Positions 1 to 8,712 of a stretch of DNA of 44,174 nt are shown one piece after another (position 1 is the first letter of the stretch; each line of letters begins with the position of its first letter). Where the stretch lies: contig NZ_CAIZIZ010000144.1 of NCBI RefSeq assembly GCF_903933125.1, positions 1 through 44,174 of the forward strand, written 5' to 3'. The notes beneath the pieces were generated by a model. The model was not told where the DNA came from and did not search any database. It saw only the letters and a program-made list of their open reading frames with translations. Source of the DNA: an uncultured Lamprocystis sp. GTDB taxonomy: Bacteria > Pseudomonadota > Gammaproteobacteria > Chromatiales > Chromatiaceae. A program made the translations under genes and the position numbers.

Positions 1-50
1 CGTCGCGGCCGCGGGCCGCTCCTACGGTAGGAGCGGCCCCGGCCGCGACG
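1..50. repeat. Long GC-rich palindrome (REP-like)
   Basis: Bases 1-25 and 27-50 are reverse complements with one unpaired base, so the segment can fold into a near-perfect hairpin. The arm sequence GGAGCGGCC..GGCCGCGA resembles the pair of arms at 27205-27302, so it is probably one member of a dispersed REP-type family. It begins at the window edge and may be incomplete. Confidence 0.7.
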
Positions 51-516
51 AGTGCCGGCTTGGGTCTGGCCGGATTAATGATCAAGGCCGATGTTTCATG
101 GGTACCAAGGCCTGCGCAGAGGTGCGGGGGACGCGTCGTGCAATCGGATGCACGGGATGGATTTCGCTGCGCTCTGCCCATCCTCCAGGTGACTTTCCCG
201 GTCCCGAAGCGACCTGATCCAAAGGGGGGGAACGACGACCGACGGCAGTACGCGTGGACCGATGCTATCCTGTGGTTGACGAGTGCGACCTTAGAGCAAC
301 GGCCCGAACGATCGCTTGAGTCAACACTCACGTCTTGATGATTTCAAAAAGTGTAAGCATTCTGACGCCCGGAAGGAAGGTCGGAGCCGAAACCGCTGCG
401 CTCGTGCTCAGCCGCACCGATCAACCGGAGTAAAGGTACCGGCAACGGGTCGTTGCGCAACCTGCCGGTGCCGCCCCGGACCGGCAACACCATACAGCAC
501 AACAGGAGTCGATCTC
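51..516. other. Gene-free stretch
   Basis: I see no convincing coding sequence here. An open frame runs from 316 into the exported protein gene, but its first 67 codons are compositionally unlike a protein and end at a better start at 517. The region probably carries the promoter of that gene; I could not identify a clear -35/-10 pair. Confidence 0.5.
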
Positions 517-1560
517 ATGTCAATCAGGTCCCTGCCCGCGGCCTTGGCCGCAGCGCTGCTGAGTCTGTCCGTCCTGCCGGTCTTGGCGGCAGAGACGGCG
601 CCCGCCATGGTGACCTTCACCGGCGAGGCGAACATGCCGTCGCTTAAAGACGCGAAACAGCGCGACAAGTTCACCATCGGACTCACCGATAGTCAGGTGA
701 TCAGCACCTTCAACCTCGAGTGCAGAGCCGGCACCAGCGCGCTCGGCGGACTGGTCAAGGGCAATGAGGAATGCGCAATTTCCGGCAACGGGGCCATCAT
801 CAACCCGCGCGACGCCAGCCAGCGCTTCCCACGCGCCCAATACACCGGCGGATTCGTCGTCGAGACCGATGGGACGACGGATATGTCGAAGATCCTGGTG
901 ACCTATCTCCCGGTCGGCAAGGTTCCGGCGTCCTCCAGCAGCGTGGCCGGGATGATCAAACTCAAGCCCGAGAATCCGTCGGCCACTGCCGGGATGCTCA
1001 AAGACTCGGTCCTCAAACACCTGCGCGATACGGTCGGTGATGCCGGAACCATGGTCGATACCCGCGTCGACACGGTCGAGATACCCGATCTCTTCATCCC
1101 CTCCGCCGGTTTTGCCAGCGACAAGGGCTGCACCTGGCGCGGGAGTATGGCCTTCGCGTACCAATCGAAGAGTTGGTTCATGGATTTGACCGCCACCTGT
1201 GGCGACAAATCCTATGCCTTGAAAGGGAACATGCCGTGGGTCGACGTGCCGGGCGTCAAGGACCGCACTCAATACAATCTGGTCCTCACGCTCCCCAGTG
1301 CCGAAACGGCGAGCGACGATGCCATGTTTGCCGCGCCGACCGGGGACGGCGACATGTTCGCGGCGGCCGACGGTCTCGGCGGCGCGATCATGATGGACCA
1401 GGGCATGTACGTCGAGACGCTGGTGGACGGCAAGACCGAGCGCCTGCCCATGCACACCAAGATCAGCGGCAGCCTCAGCGGACAGGGCGTTCCGCTTGAA
1501 ACGGTGCGTTCCTTCAGCCAACTGATCACGCTGCTGGCACGCACCTTTTTCGGTGCTTGA
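517..1560 (+). CDS. Exported protein of unknown function
   Basis: The product is 347 residues. The ATG at 517 is chosen because AGGAG lies at 504-508 and the N-terminus is a classic Sec signal peptide: an Arg, a Leu/Ala-rich core, then Val-Leu-Ala before Ala-Glu, with predicted cleavage after residue 24. The mature protein has four cysteines (in the LEC, EEC, GCT and ATC contexts), which could make two periplasmic disulfides. I recognise no domain. The C-terminal third contains Met/Asp/Gly-rich stretches around DDAMFAAP and GDMFAAADG. It stands alone: the next gene is on the other strand and a palindromic repeat follows its stop. A secreted or periplasmic location is inferred; function is unknown. 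Confidence 0.8.
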   Translation: MSIRSLPAALAAALLSLSVLPVLAAETAPAMVTFTGEANMPSLKDAKQRDKFTIGLTDSQVISTFNLECRAGTSALGGLVKGNEECAISGNGAIINPRDASQRFPRAQYTGGFVVETDGTTDMSKILVTYLPVGKVPASSSSVAGMIKLKPENPSATAGMLKDSVLKHLRDTVGDAGTMVDTRVDTVEIPDLFIPSAGFASDKGCTWRGSMAFAYQSKSWFMDLTATCGDKSYALKGNMPWVDVPGVKDRTQYNLVLTLPSAETASDDAMFAAPTGDGDMFAAADGLGGAIMMDQGMYVETLVDGKTERLPMHTKISGSLSGQGVPLETVRSFSQLITLLARTFFGA

Positions 1561-1580
1561 GCAATCGCGTTGAGGGCGGA

Positions 1581-1648
1581 CATAGCCTTGATCTAGGGGC
1601 GGGTTTAAAACCCGCCCCTACGTCAGGTTATCACGTCCGATGGCTATA
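1581..1648. repeat. Palindromic dispersed repeat, GGGTTT-core type
   Basis: The centre (1594-1620) is a perfect 27-nt palindrome, TAGGGGCGGGTTT-A-AAACCCGCCCCTA. Outer ends CATAGCC (1581-1587) and GGCTATA (1642-1648) are also inverted. The right flank matches the copy at 24019-24112 nearly base for base and, inverted, part of the cluster at 6180-6236. It lies between two convergent genes and could act as a bidirectional terminator. I read it as a small MITE/REP-like element. Confidence 0.75.
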
Positions 1649-1665
1649 TGATCCAGGCCCTGCGA

Positions 1666-2109
1666 TCAAGACTCCGGCAACCAGTCCTCATCCAGGATTT
1701 GCTCGAGGCGATAGGGGCATACCACCGGAAACAGATGCTGCTCCAGATCCGTTTCAATCACCGTATCGCGCACCGCTTTACCGTAGACCTTGACGAGCAC
1801 ATCGGCGTTGAGTAAGTTGTTCAAACTTGGCGACTGTTCCAACAAACGCTCGATGGCCGTGCGTTGATGATTGATGGTCAATCGCCAACTCTTGCTGCGG
1901 CGCTCCGGCTGATACTGGTGTTTCAGCAGATGCAGAAGCAACACTTGCAAGCGGCTCAGCAACTCACGACGTTCGCTCGCACTCATGCCTTCCAATTCCT
2001 CGGCAATATGCTCGGTATCCAGTTGTGTCAGCTTGCCTTCACGCAGCAACCGAGCGCTCTGTAACGCCCACGCGTGGAAGTCGGTGTCATAGCGTGCCGT
2101 CTCTATCAT
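1666..2109 (-). CDS. DUF29 family protein
   Basis: The 147-residue product has the DUF29 pattern: N-terminal YDxDFHAWALQSARLLREGK, then HIAEELEGMSASERRELLSRLQVLLLHLLKHQYQPERRSKSW, and a short C-terminal CPYRLEQILDEDWLP. DUF29 proteins are small, soluble, mostly helical and of unknown function; they occur in many copies in cyanobacteria and purple sulfur bacteria. A second member is at 18093-18530 (145 residues). Both genes have a (CGACAA)n-containing repeat upstream. Family assignment is firm; no biochemical role can be given. Confidence 0.9.
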   Translation of the reverse strand: MIETARYDTDFHAWALQSARLLREGKLTQLDTEHIAEELEGMSASERRELLSRLQVLLLHLLKHQYQPERRSKSWRLTINHQRTAIERLLEQSPSLNNLLNADVLVKVYGKAVRDTVIETDLEQHLFPVVCPYRLEQILDEDWLPES

Positions 2110-2117
2110 GACTACCT

Positions 2118-2170
2118 CTATGCCAAACTTGAATCGCTTATCCGATTACGACAACGACAACGATTGTGTT
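2118..2170. repeat. DUF29-linked repeat with two CGACAA-type units
   Basis: Just upstream of the DUF29 gene lies ATGCCAAACTTGAATCGC, then CGATTAC, two GACAAC units (2150-2161) and GATTGT. The same arrangement, with six GACAAC units, sits at 18730-18795 upstream of the other DUF29 gene. The shared flanks show this is one repeat family with a variable hexanucleotide tract, not chance low complexity. Confidence 0.7.
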
Positions 2171-2191
2171 TAAGTTGTTCTTGACTCGTTG

Positions 2192-4834
2192 CTAATCTTC
2201 CAAGGTCTTTGCCGCCACCTCATAGACATCCTTCGACAGCGCATCGACCGCCAGGATGCGCGCGATCTCGGCACGCATCAGGGCCTGACGCGCCGGGTCA
2301 TAGCGCCGCCAACGACTCATCGATTTGAGCAGTCGCGAGGCGATCTGCGGATTCAGCGGATCCAATTCGAGAATACGGTCAGCGAGAAAACGGTAGCCTG
2401 CCCCATCAGCGGCATGGAAGCGCACCGGGTTGGCGGTACAGAAGGCGCCGATGAGACTGCGCACCCGATTGGGATTCCGCATCGAGAAATCAGCATGCGT
2501 CATCAGTCCCACCACGCGCTCCAGCACATCCGCGCGACTGCTGGTCGCCTGAATACTGAACCACTTGTCGATCACCAGTGGCTGCGCGGACCAGCGATCG
2601 TAGAAAGCGGCCAACGCCTCCTCACCCGCGGAACCGCCGTGGTCGACCAGCAGCCGCAGCGCGGCCATCACATCGGTCATGTTATGGGCGGCGGCGAATT
2701 GGTCATTGCACAATGTCAGGGCGTCCGGCGTGTCGGCCGCCATCAGATAGGACAGTGTCAGATTGTTCAGAGCACGCCGACCGATGGCCTCCGGAGTGAA
2801 GGCGTAGGGTCCGGACTCCGTCTGGGCCCTGTAAACAGACAGCAGGTCCGTACCGAGTTCTTCCCCGATGCGACGGCGCAGCGACTCGCCGGCACGGTGG
2901 ATACCGTCGACGTCCACGACCGCCATCTGATCCGCCAGGTAAGACTCCCCAGGCAGAGTCAACACTTCGGCGCGCAGGGCCGGCTCGCCCCGGGCGTCGA
3001 GCAAGGTGTCACGAAATGCCGCAAAGAAGGATGTCGGCACCGACTTGTGCGGACTTGCGACCAAGCCGAGCAGAATGCGCTGCATCAGCGTCTGAGCGGC
3101 ATCCCAACGGGCGAAGCCATCGGTGTCCTGTGCCATGAGGAACTGCAAGTCGTCGTCACTGAAGTCACACTGCAGCTTGACCGGGGCGGAGAAACCACGC
3201 AACAAGGAGGGGACTGGCCGCTCTTTGAGTCCGACGAAACGGAACCGCTCCAGTACGGCGCGGACCTCCAGCATCCGGGTACCGTGCGTGGCGGCGGCTT
3301 CGTCCTCGCCATCAAGACGCAATGGCAAGGCCTCACCGTCGCGACCCAGCAGCCCGACCGCGAACGGCAGGTGCAGCGGCCCCTTTTGCGGTTGACCCGG
3401 TGTGGCCGGGGTGTGTTGACGCACGGTCAGCGTATAGCTGCCGTCCGCCGCGACATAATCGCCTTTTACCCGCAGTTCGGGCGTTCCCGCCTGCGCGTAC
3501 CACCGACGGAATTGCGTGAGATCGCGACCGCTCGCGTCTTCCATGCAGGTCACGAAATCATCCGTGGTCACCGCCTGACCGTCATGCCGCTCAAAGTAGA
3601 GATCAGTCGCCCGCCGAAAGATCTCGGGGCCAAGCAGATTCGCTTGCATGCGCACGACCTCGGCGCCTTTCTCATAGACCGTCGAGGTGTAGAAATTATT
3701 GATCTCAATGTATGACGTCGGTCGCACCGGGTGAGCCATCGGCCCCCCGTCCTCGGCAAACTGCGCCGCACGCAGCGCGCGAACATCACTGATGCGCGTG
3801 ACCCCCCGCGAGCCCATATCGGCCGAAAACTCCTGGTCGCGAAAGACGGTGAAGCCCTCTTTGAGACTCAATTGAAACCAATCGCGGCAGGTGATCCGAT
3901 TACCCGTCCAGTTATGGAAATACTCGTGGGCGATGACCCCCTCGACACCCAGAAAGTCCTGGTCGGTCGCGGTCTCCGGGCGCGCCAGGACAAACTTGTC
4001 ATTGAAGACATTGAGCCCTTTATTCTCCATGGCCCCCATGTTGAAATGACTGACCGCCACGATCATGAAGAGATCCAGGTCATACTCACGGCCGTAGTGC
4101 TCCTCGTCCCAGCGCATCGCCTTCTTGAGCGAGCGCATGGCGTGATCGCACTTGTCCAGATTCTGGGGCTCGACATAGATGCGCAAACCGACCGGCCGAC
4201 CGGAAGCGGTGGTGAAAGTGTCCTCGACCACGCCCAGTTCCCCGGCAATGAGCGCGAAGAGATAACTCGGTTTCGGGAACGGATCCTCCCAACGGACCTG
4301 ATGCCGGCCGCCCTCGAGATCACGTGCCTCAAGCAGATTCCCGTTCGACAGGAGCACCGGGAACCGCGTCCGGTCCGCCGCCAGGGTCACGGTATAACGC
4401 GCCATCACGTCCGGCCGATCGAGAAAATAGGTGATGCGCCGGAAGCCCTCCGCCTCGCACTGGGTGCACAACATCTCACCGGACTGGTAAAGTCCCTCCA
4501 GCGCGGTATTCTGAGCGGGATGGATATGCACCCGGGTCTGCAGGCGGAAGCGATCCGGCACGCGCAGCAGCGTCAGGGACTCGGCGTCCACCCGATATTC
4601 CGCCGGGGTCAGGCGATGCCCGTCGATGGCGACCTGATCCAGCGCCAACTGCTCACCGTGCAGGGTCAGGCTGCCGTCGCCGCGGGTTGCCGCCGGATTG
4701 CGGCGGATTGTCAACTCCGCCGCGACCCGCGTGAAAGCCAGGTCCAGGTCGAAGTGCAGATCCACCTGGTCGATCAGAAACTCCGGCGGGCGATAATCTT
4801 CCAGGCGGGTCGGATGGGGGGCGTCTCGATACAT
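2192..4834 (-). CDS. pepN: Aminopeptidase N (M1 family, alanyl aminopeptidase)
   Basis: This zinc metallopeptidase removes N-terminal residues from peptides in the cytoplasm. From the ATG at 4834 the protein is 880 residues, close to the roughly 870 of E. coli PepN, and starts MYRDAPHPTRLEDYRPPEFLI as the family does. An open frame reaches 62 codons further upstream but that stretch is unlike PepN. The exopeptidase motif GAMEN is at residues 267-271, HEYFH at 303-307 and the third zinc ligand Glu at 326 (in LKEGFTVFRDQEF). All expected catalytic residues are present. It is divergent from grxC, sharing the 4835-4994 promoter region. No signal peptide, as expected for PepN. Confidence 0.97.
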   Translation of the reverse strand: MYRDAPHPTRLEDYRPPEFLIDQVDLHFDLDLAFTRVAAELTIRRNPAATRGDGSLTLHGEQLALDQVAIDGHRLTPAEYRVDAESLTLLRVPDRFRLQTRVHIHPAQNTALEGLYQSGEMLCTQCEAEGFRRITYFLDRPDVMARYTVTLAADRTRFPVLLSNGNLLEARDLEGGRHQVRWEDPFPKPSYLFALIAGELGVVEDTFTTASGRPVGLRIYVEPQNLDKCDHAMRSLKKAMRWDEEHYGREYDLDLFMIVAVSHFNMGAMENKGLNVFNDKFVLARPETATDQDFLGVEGVIAHEYFHNWTGNRITCRDWFQLSLKEGFTVFRDQEFSADMGSRGVTRISDVRALRAAQFAEDGGPMAHPVRPTSYIEINNFYTSTVYEKGAEVVRMQANLLGPEIFRRATDLYFERHDGQAVTTDDFVTCMEDASGRDLTQFRRWYAQAGTPELRVKGDYVAADGSYTLTVRQHTPATPGQPQKGPLHLPFAVGLLGRDGEALPLRLDGEDEAAATHGTRMLEVRAVLERFRFVGLKERPVPSLLRGFSAPVKLQCDFSDDDLQFLMAQDTDGFARWDAAQTLMQRILLGLVASPHKSVPTSFFAAFRDTLLDARGEPALRAEVLTLPGESYLADQMAVVDVDGIHRAGESLRRRIGEELGTDLLSVYRAQTESGPYAFTPEAIGRRALNNLTLSYLMAADTPDALTLCNDQFAAAHNMTDVMAALRLLVDHGGSAGEEALAAFYDRWSAQPLVIDKWFSIQATSSRADVLERVVGLMTHADFSMRNPNRVRSLIGAFCTANPVRFHAADGAGYRFLADRILELDPLNPQIASRLLKSMSRWRRYDPARQALMRAEIARILAVDALSKDVYEVAAKTLED

Positions 4835-4994
4835 GCTGCACTCGTATGGTCCTTGGCAGAGACAGTCTGCCTTGGGACAATTGTATTCCGGGCGCGGCAA
4901 CCAGATTTCAAGATTCCGTACAAAATGCCGGCTCGGACCCTTCAACTTGCAACCACGAACCATCAACCAAGAAGCAACGACAGGGAGCGCTTCG

Positions 4995-5249
4995 ATGCCC
5001 CAGATCGTGATGTACGCCAAGGCGTTCTGCAGCTACTGCACCCGCGCCCGGAAACTGCTGCATGCCAAAGGGGTCGAGTTCGCGGAAATACGCGTCGACG
5101 GCGACCGCGACCAGTTGCGGATCATGATCGAGCGCAGCCGCCGCCGCACCGTGCCCCAGGTCTTCATCAATGACCGGCACGTGGGGGGCTATGACGATCT
5201 GGCCCGACTGGATGCGCGGGGCGAACTCGATACGCTGCTCGGACGATGA
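4995..5249 (+). CDS. grxC: Glutaredoxin 3 (GrxC-type)
   Basis: A small cytoplasmic dithiol-disulfide oxidoreductase of 84 residues. It has the glutaredoxin fold signature: MPQIVMYAKAFCSYCTRARKLL with active site CSYC (CPYC in E. coli), TVPQVFINDRHVGGYDDL (cis-Pro loop and glutathione-binding GGYDD), and a C-terminal LDTLLGR. The ATG at 4995 is favoured by AGGGAG at 4982-4987; a frame from 4833 lacks any glutaredoxin-like extension. Its TGA overlaps the ATG of hslR by four bases (ATGA), so the two are translationally coupled. Pro-to-Ser in the active site is a modest departure that could shift redox potential. Confidence 0.95.
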   Translation: MPQIVMYAKAFCSYCTRARKLLHAKGVEFAEIRVDGDRDQLRIMIERSRRRTVPQVFINDRHVGGYDDLARLDARGELDTLLGR

Positions 5250-5641
5250 ACAGTGCCGCGCCACCCGACGAGGTTCGCCTGGACAAGTGGCTCTGGGCAG
5301 CGCGCTTCTTCAAGACGCGCCGGCTGGCGGTGGAGGCCATCAATGGCGGCAAGATCCAGGTCAACGGCCAGCGCGCCAAGCCCGGACACGGCATCCGTGC
5401 CGGCACCCGGCTCTCCATCCACAAAGACACCTTTGCCTGGGAGCTCGACGTGCTGGCGGTCAGCAACCAACGCCGCCCCGCCAGCGAGGCCGTGCTGCTG
5501 TACCGCGAGGATGAATCCAGCGTGCTGCGGCGCCAGGATCTGCTACGCCAACGGCGTGAGGCCGGGCCTGTCGATACCACGGGCGAGCGGCCCACCAAAC
5601 GCGATCGGCGCCAGATCCAGCGCTTCACGAGCGCGGACTAG
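5246..5641 (+). CDS. hslR: S4-domain RNA-binding protein, Hsp15 family
   Basis: The 131-residue product has an N-terminal S4 RNA-binding domain (VRLDKWLWAARFFKTRRLAVEAINGGKIQVNGQRAKPGHGIRAG, about residues 10-55) and a basic C-terminal tail (RPTKRDRRQIQRF). Hsp15 binds 50S subunits carrying a stranded nascent chain and helps recycle them. Length matches the E. coli protein (133). The start overlaps the grxC stop. hslR next to a redox gene (E. coli hslO) is familiar; here grxC takes that position. Confidence 0.95.
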   Translation: MNSAAPPDEVRLDKWLWAARFFKTRRLAVEAINGGKIQVNGQRAKPGHGIRAGTRLSIHKDTFAWELDVLAVSNQRRPASEAVLLYREDESSVLRRQDLLRQRREAGPVDTTGERPTKRDRRQIQRFTSAD

Positions 5642-5654
5642 CGAACGCCCCGCC

Positions 5655-6131
5655 ATGGACAATGACGCCTTCCGTGACACCTACCGAGCGGTCAACACCC
5701 GCGCTTGTGTGTTTGAGAAAACCATTCTGACCAGCAATGGTGCCTGTTCCCTGGCCCAAAAGTTCTGTATCGCCGAACGCGAGGGCGTCCGTTGCGCAGC
5801 AGACCAAGCACTGGCCGACTGCACCGAACTGCTGAGCACCCTGCGGCGTCAGGCGCGCTTCGCCCTCAAGACCCCCGCGGGTGTCGGGACCCCCGACGCC
5901 GCCGCCCTGCCCCACACCAAGGCCATGCGCATCCAGGTCGGCGGACTGCGCGGACTCCAGGCGGCGCTGACGCCGGACCAACCCATCCCCGTGCGTATCG
6001 CCGATATCCACGATACCGTCCGCACCGCGCTGGTCCGCTTCGGTGGACTGGACGCCCTACCCTTTCAGGACATCATCAAACAGATCGCCGCCTACCAGGG
6101 GCGTCGCCGCCGGCTGAAGAAACGCAAGTGA
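5655..6131 (+). CDS. Conserved cysteine-rich protein of unknown function
   Basis: The 158-residue protein starts MDNDAFRDTYRAVNTRACVFEKTIL. It carries five cysteines in its first third, C18, C31, C38, C47 and C56, and none afterwards. From memory, related proteins of beta- and gammaproteobacteria share the pattern CVxEK-(C)-AxxFxIAEREGVxC, followed later by KAMRIQVGGLRGLQ. The cysteine cluster suggests metal or Fe-S binding, which is inference. It starts 13 bases after hslR and is probably in the grxC-hslR operon. The open frame extends upstream antisense-free through hslR in another frame; that extension is a shadow. The basic tail GRRRRLKKRK could contact nucleic acid. Confidence 0.8.
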   Translation: MDNDAFRDTYRAVNTRACVFEKTILTSNGACSLAQKFCIAEREGVRCAADQALADCTELLSTLRRQARFALKTPAGVGTPDAAALPHTKAMRIQVGGLRGLQAALTPDQPIPVRIADIHDTVRTALVRFGGLDALPFQDIIKQIAAYQGRRRRLKKRK

Positions 6132-6553
6132 CGCCCTAAGGCGACTTCCGGCAAAGGGTCTACCGATCGGTAGGGGCGAGATTAGCTGTCGGACGTGATA
6201 GCCGGACTTAGCGGCGGGTTTTTAGCCCGCCCCTACACGAGTGTCTGTCCGGATATCAGGTACGAGGGCTAATGTAGGGGCGACTTCAGTCGCCCCTAAT
6301 GCCCTACCAATCGTACAGAAATGCGCTGTCGTGATATTGCCTCCCAGGAATCGCGTAAGGCGATTTTCATGAAAAGGTTTGGGCGCGGTGGCGCGCCCGC
6401 CGCGACGCAGCACCAAGCACGCTTGGTTTTGCCGCCTGAGGACGTCGGTCAGCCGGATCTGACGAGATCCCGAAACCTTCATGCCGCAGCAGGTGGGATC
6501 CAGATCGTCCAGGTCGCCAAATTCGCCGACCCCGTCGGTGCGTGCAGGCGGCC
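6132..6553. repeat. Cluster of palindromic dispersed repeats, otherwise gene-free
   Basis: At 6134 begins CTAAGGCGACTTCCGG, the end sequence of the element family at 16410-16519 and 17488-17566. At 6180-6236 is an inverted copy of the GGGTTT-core type (GTCGGACGTGATA.. then GCCCGCCCCTAC). At 6275-6298 is an 11-bp stem palindrome TAGGGGCGACT-TC-AGTCGCCCCTA. A further GTAAGGCGATTTTC lies near 6354. It appears to be several elements inserted into each other. From about 6370 to 6553 I see no gene or recognisable structure. Confidence 0.65.
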
Positions 6554-8518
6554 TCAAGCCGCACCTGGACCCGCAATCCGCCGCCGCGATAATCCCCCCC
6601 GACTGGCACGCGCCACCCGCGCCTTGGCCGTGGCCAGCAGGCGCCGATCCTCGTCGGTTTGAACCATGCCTTCCAGACTGGCGATCAGGGCATCGGCGGA
6701 CGCGTACTCGCCCGTGGCGCGGTTGAGCATCGCCAGGACACCGTAGAGGGCAAACGCCTCCTGAATGTGGAGCCGCGGGCGGCTCCCAAGACCGCTCAGC
6801 AAGGTCTTGGCCTCCTCCAGATCCCCGTCCTCGATCAATAAGCCGGCCAGATTCACACGGGCGAACAAATAGTCGGGATGCGCCGTGATCGTCCGTCGCA
6901 ACTGGTCCCGGCACTCCGCATCCCGTCCCTGCATGGAGCGGATAGCCGCCAGGTTACCCATGGCAGCCTGATGGTCCGGGACGCGCCCCAGGACCGCATG
7001 GACACAGGCCTCGGCGGCCACCAGCTCGCGATCGTGAATCAAACCCACCGATTCATCGAGCAGGGCCTGAAGATCCTCCGGCAGATCGGGCGGATCAGGC
7101 TGGCGATAGATTTCGGTCTCCAGCAGTCTGGCCTCACGCATCGCCGTACTGCCCCAGTATTGAACGGTCTCATGGTCCCCGACCAGACCGCACTCGCGGA
7201 GCGCGCGCAGCAACCCGAGGCGCTCTTGCTCGGTACCGACCGGCAACCGTGCCAGGTCGCGCAGGATGGTTGCCGCGCGCCGTTCGGGTTGACCGTCCGC
7301 CGGAGGCTCGGTCTGCGACTCGCGCGTCAGCCGATGCTTCAGCAGTTGCGTGGCGAAGAAACGCACCAATGAGTCGCCGGCCAGATAGCTCGCCTCCAGA
7401 TAGGTGTCGGTCGCGCTCAGCTCGTCGAAGCAGGTATCCACGGACGCTGGGTCCGCCGCGCGCAGTCGGTTCACCCAATCGATAGGCAGCACATGGGTCC
7501 AGTTGAACAGTGCCGGGTGAGCCGGGGGCCCCCCGTCCCGTTCCAGGATGGCCAGATTCTCTTCCGCCGCCGCATGATGCGGGGCACGCTCCAGAGTCTG
7601 CCGCCACAACGCCGCTGCCTGCTCGGCCTGTCCCAGCCGACTGGCGGCACCCGCTCCCAGGTTGAGCCGTTCGGTAACCAGGGGATCGGTCTCGCTGTTG
7701 ATCCAAGCCGCCTGATCGGCACCCGCGAACGCCTCCCAGGCGGCTTGGTCCTCCCGGATCAGCAACAGGCCGGAGAGCTGACCATAGGCATCCTCGACAC
7801 GGCGCGCCTGGACTTGAGCCAAGGGGGCAACGAGCGCGCGGACGCCGGTTTCATCGCCCTGATACAGCCGCAGCCGCAACGCCCAACCCAGGGCGAAAAG
7901 GTTGCCCTGGTCGTGCTGCCAGGCATCCAGGAAACACGCCAGCGCCTCCGCGATACGGTCCTGGTGAAAGAAGGCGACCGCCCGGTTGTTGCGGGCCGAG
8001 GTGAGGGCAAGACCGTCCAATGCCCGGACGGCACCCGCGAAATCATTGGCTTCCAGGTACAGCTTGCCGATATCAAACTGTTCCATCTGCGCGCGGGTCG
8101 CCCGCGAACCGTCGGGCTGTTCCAACAACGCATCCAGGTTTGCGATGTCGGGGAGCGCACTCCCGGCCAGAGCACCCAGGTCCCGTAACTGGTCCGCGAC
8201 CCGATTGGCCAAGAACAGATGATGGCCCGCGAGGGCAAACCGAAACAAGGTTTCCAGCGCCCGCGGACTCCGCGGCCGACGTTCCGCCCAATGATATGCG
8301 GCCAGGGTCGCCGCGCCGCGACTCTGACCCCGCTCCAGGGCCTGCAGCAACAGATGATTGGCGCCGCCGTGATCGGGAAACCGTTGGACCAGGATCTGCG
8401 TCCGCTCGACCGCCCGCTGGTAGTCACCGTCCCTGAGCAACCGTTCGATGGCCTTGAACTGGGCCGGCTCGGGCTGCGGGGTCTTGGCTTGCTGGGTCTT
8501 CGACGGCTTTTTCGGCAC
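6554..8518 (-). CDS. Large TPR-repeat protein, paralogue 1 (C-terminus altered)
   Basis: The 654-residue protein uses a GTG start (8518) and opens with the lysine-rich MPKKPSKTQQAK, almost the same as the paralogue at 9114-11099. It is mostly helical tetratricopeptide-like repeats, e.g. DYQRAVERTQILVQRFPDHGGANHLLLQALE, RNNRAVAFFHQDRIAEALACFLDAWQHDQGNLFALGWALRLR and a C-terminal DYLFARVNLAGLLIEDGDLEEAKTLLSG. No signal peptide or membrane segment is visible, so a cytoplasmic scaffold is likely. The paralogue ends with FIENLTALLRVP; this copy instead ends SRGGLSRRRIAGPGAA, so its last ~25 residues have been replaced. Function unknown. Confidence 0.8.
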   Translation of the reverse strand: MPKKPSKTQQAKTPQPEPAQFKAIERLLRDGDYQRAVERTQILVQRFPDHGGANHLLLQALERGQSRGAATLAAYHWAERRPRSPRALETLFRFALAGHHLFLANRVADQLRDLGALAGSALPDIANLDALLEQPDGSRATRAQMEQFDIGKLYLEANDFAGAVRALDGLALTSARNNRAVAFFHQDRIAEALACFLDAWQHDQGNLFALGWALRLRLYQGDETGVRALVAPLAQVQARRVEDAYGQLSGLLLIREDQAAWEAFAGADQAAWINSETDPLVTERLNLGAGAASRLGQAEQAAALWRQTLERAPHHAAAEENLAILERDGGPPAHPALFNWTHVLPIDWVNRLRAADPASVDTCFDELSATDTYLEASYLAGDSLVRFFATQLLKHRLTRESQTEPPADGQPERRAATILRDLARLPVGTEQERLGLLRALRECGLVGDHETVQYWGSTAMREARLLETEIYRQPDPPDLPEDLQALLDESVGLIHDRELVAAEACVHAVLGRVPDHQAAMGNLAAIRSMQGRDAECRDQLRRTITAHPDYLFARVNLAGLLIEDGDLEEAKTLLSGLGSRPRLHIQEAFALYGVLAMLNRATGEYASADALIASLEGMVQTDEDRRLLATAKARVARASRGGLSRRRIAGPGAA

Positions 8519-8554
8519 TGCGGTTTCTCCGGCGGCTTGGGGTTGAACAGTGTA

Positions 8555-8632
8555 CTACCCCCGCGGCACCCCGTCCGCTCGGTGCGGCACCCTGAGCAAG
8601 GCGGTGAGGTTCTCGATGAAAGGCCGCCCGTC
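8555..8632 (-). pseudogene. C-terminal stump of a third TPR paralogue
   Basis: Reading the minus strand into the TAG at 8557-8555 gives GRPFIENLTALLRVPHRADGVPRG, nearly the same as the C-terminus of the TPR gene that ends at 9114 (GRFIENLTALLRVPPQSDAVLRGK). No body of a TPR gene precedes it; upstream the sequence runs into an antitoxin gene on the opposite strand. It sits 36 bases upstream of the GTG of TPR paralogue 1, where the end of a preceding tandem copy would lie. I infer a lost middle copy of a three-gene array. Confidence 0.75.
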
Positions 8633-8712
8633 GGCATCCGCATCAGTCGGCCTTGTCGCGCCGATCTTTTGTCCCTAAGCTCACCCCATTCACAACAATT
8701 GAGGTGATTGAC

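Noticed and set aside
520-1521. Long minus-strand open frame (333 codons) opposite the exported protein gene
   Set aside because: It is an antisense shadow of a high-GC gene; composition is Arg/Gly/His-rich with no domain, and the plus-strand frame has a signal peptide and ribosome site.
2189-5173. Long plus-strand open frames opposite pepN
   Set aside because: pepN on the minus strand has every catalytic motif; the plus frames have no recognisable protein features.
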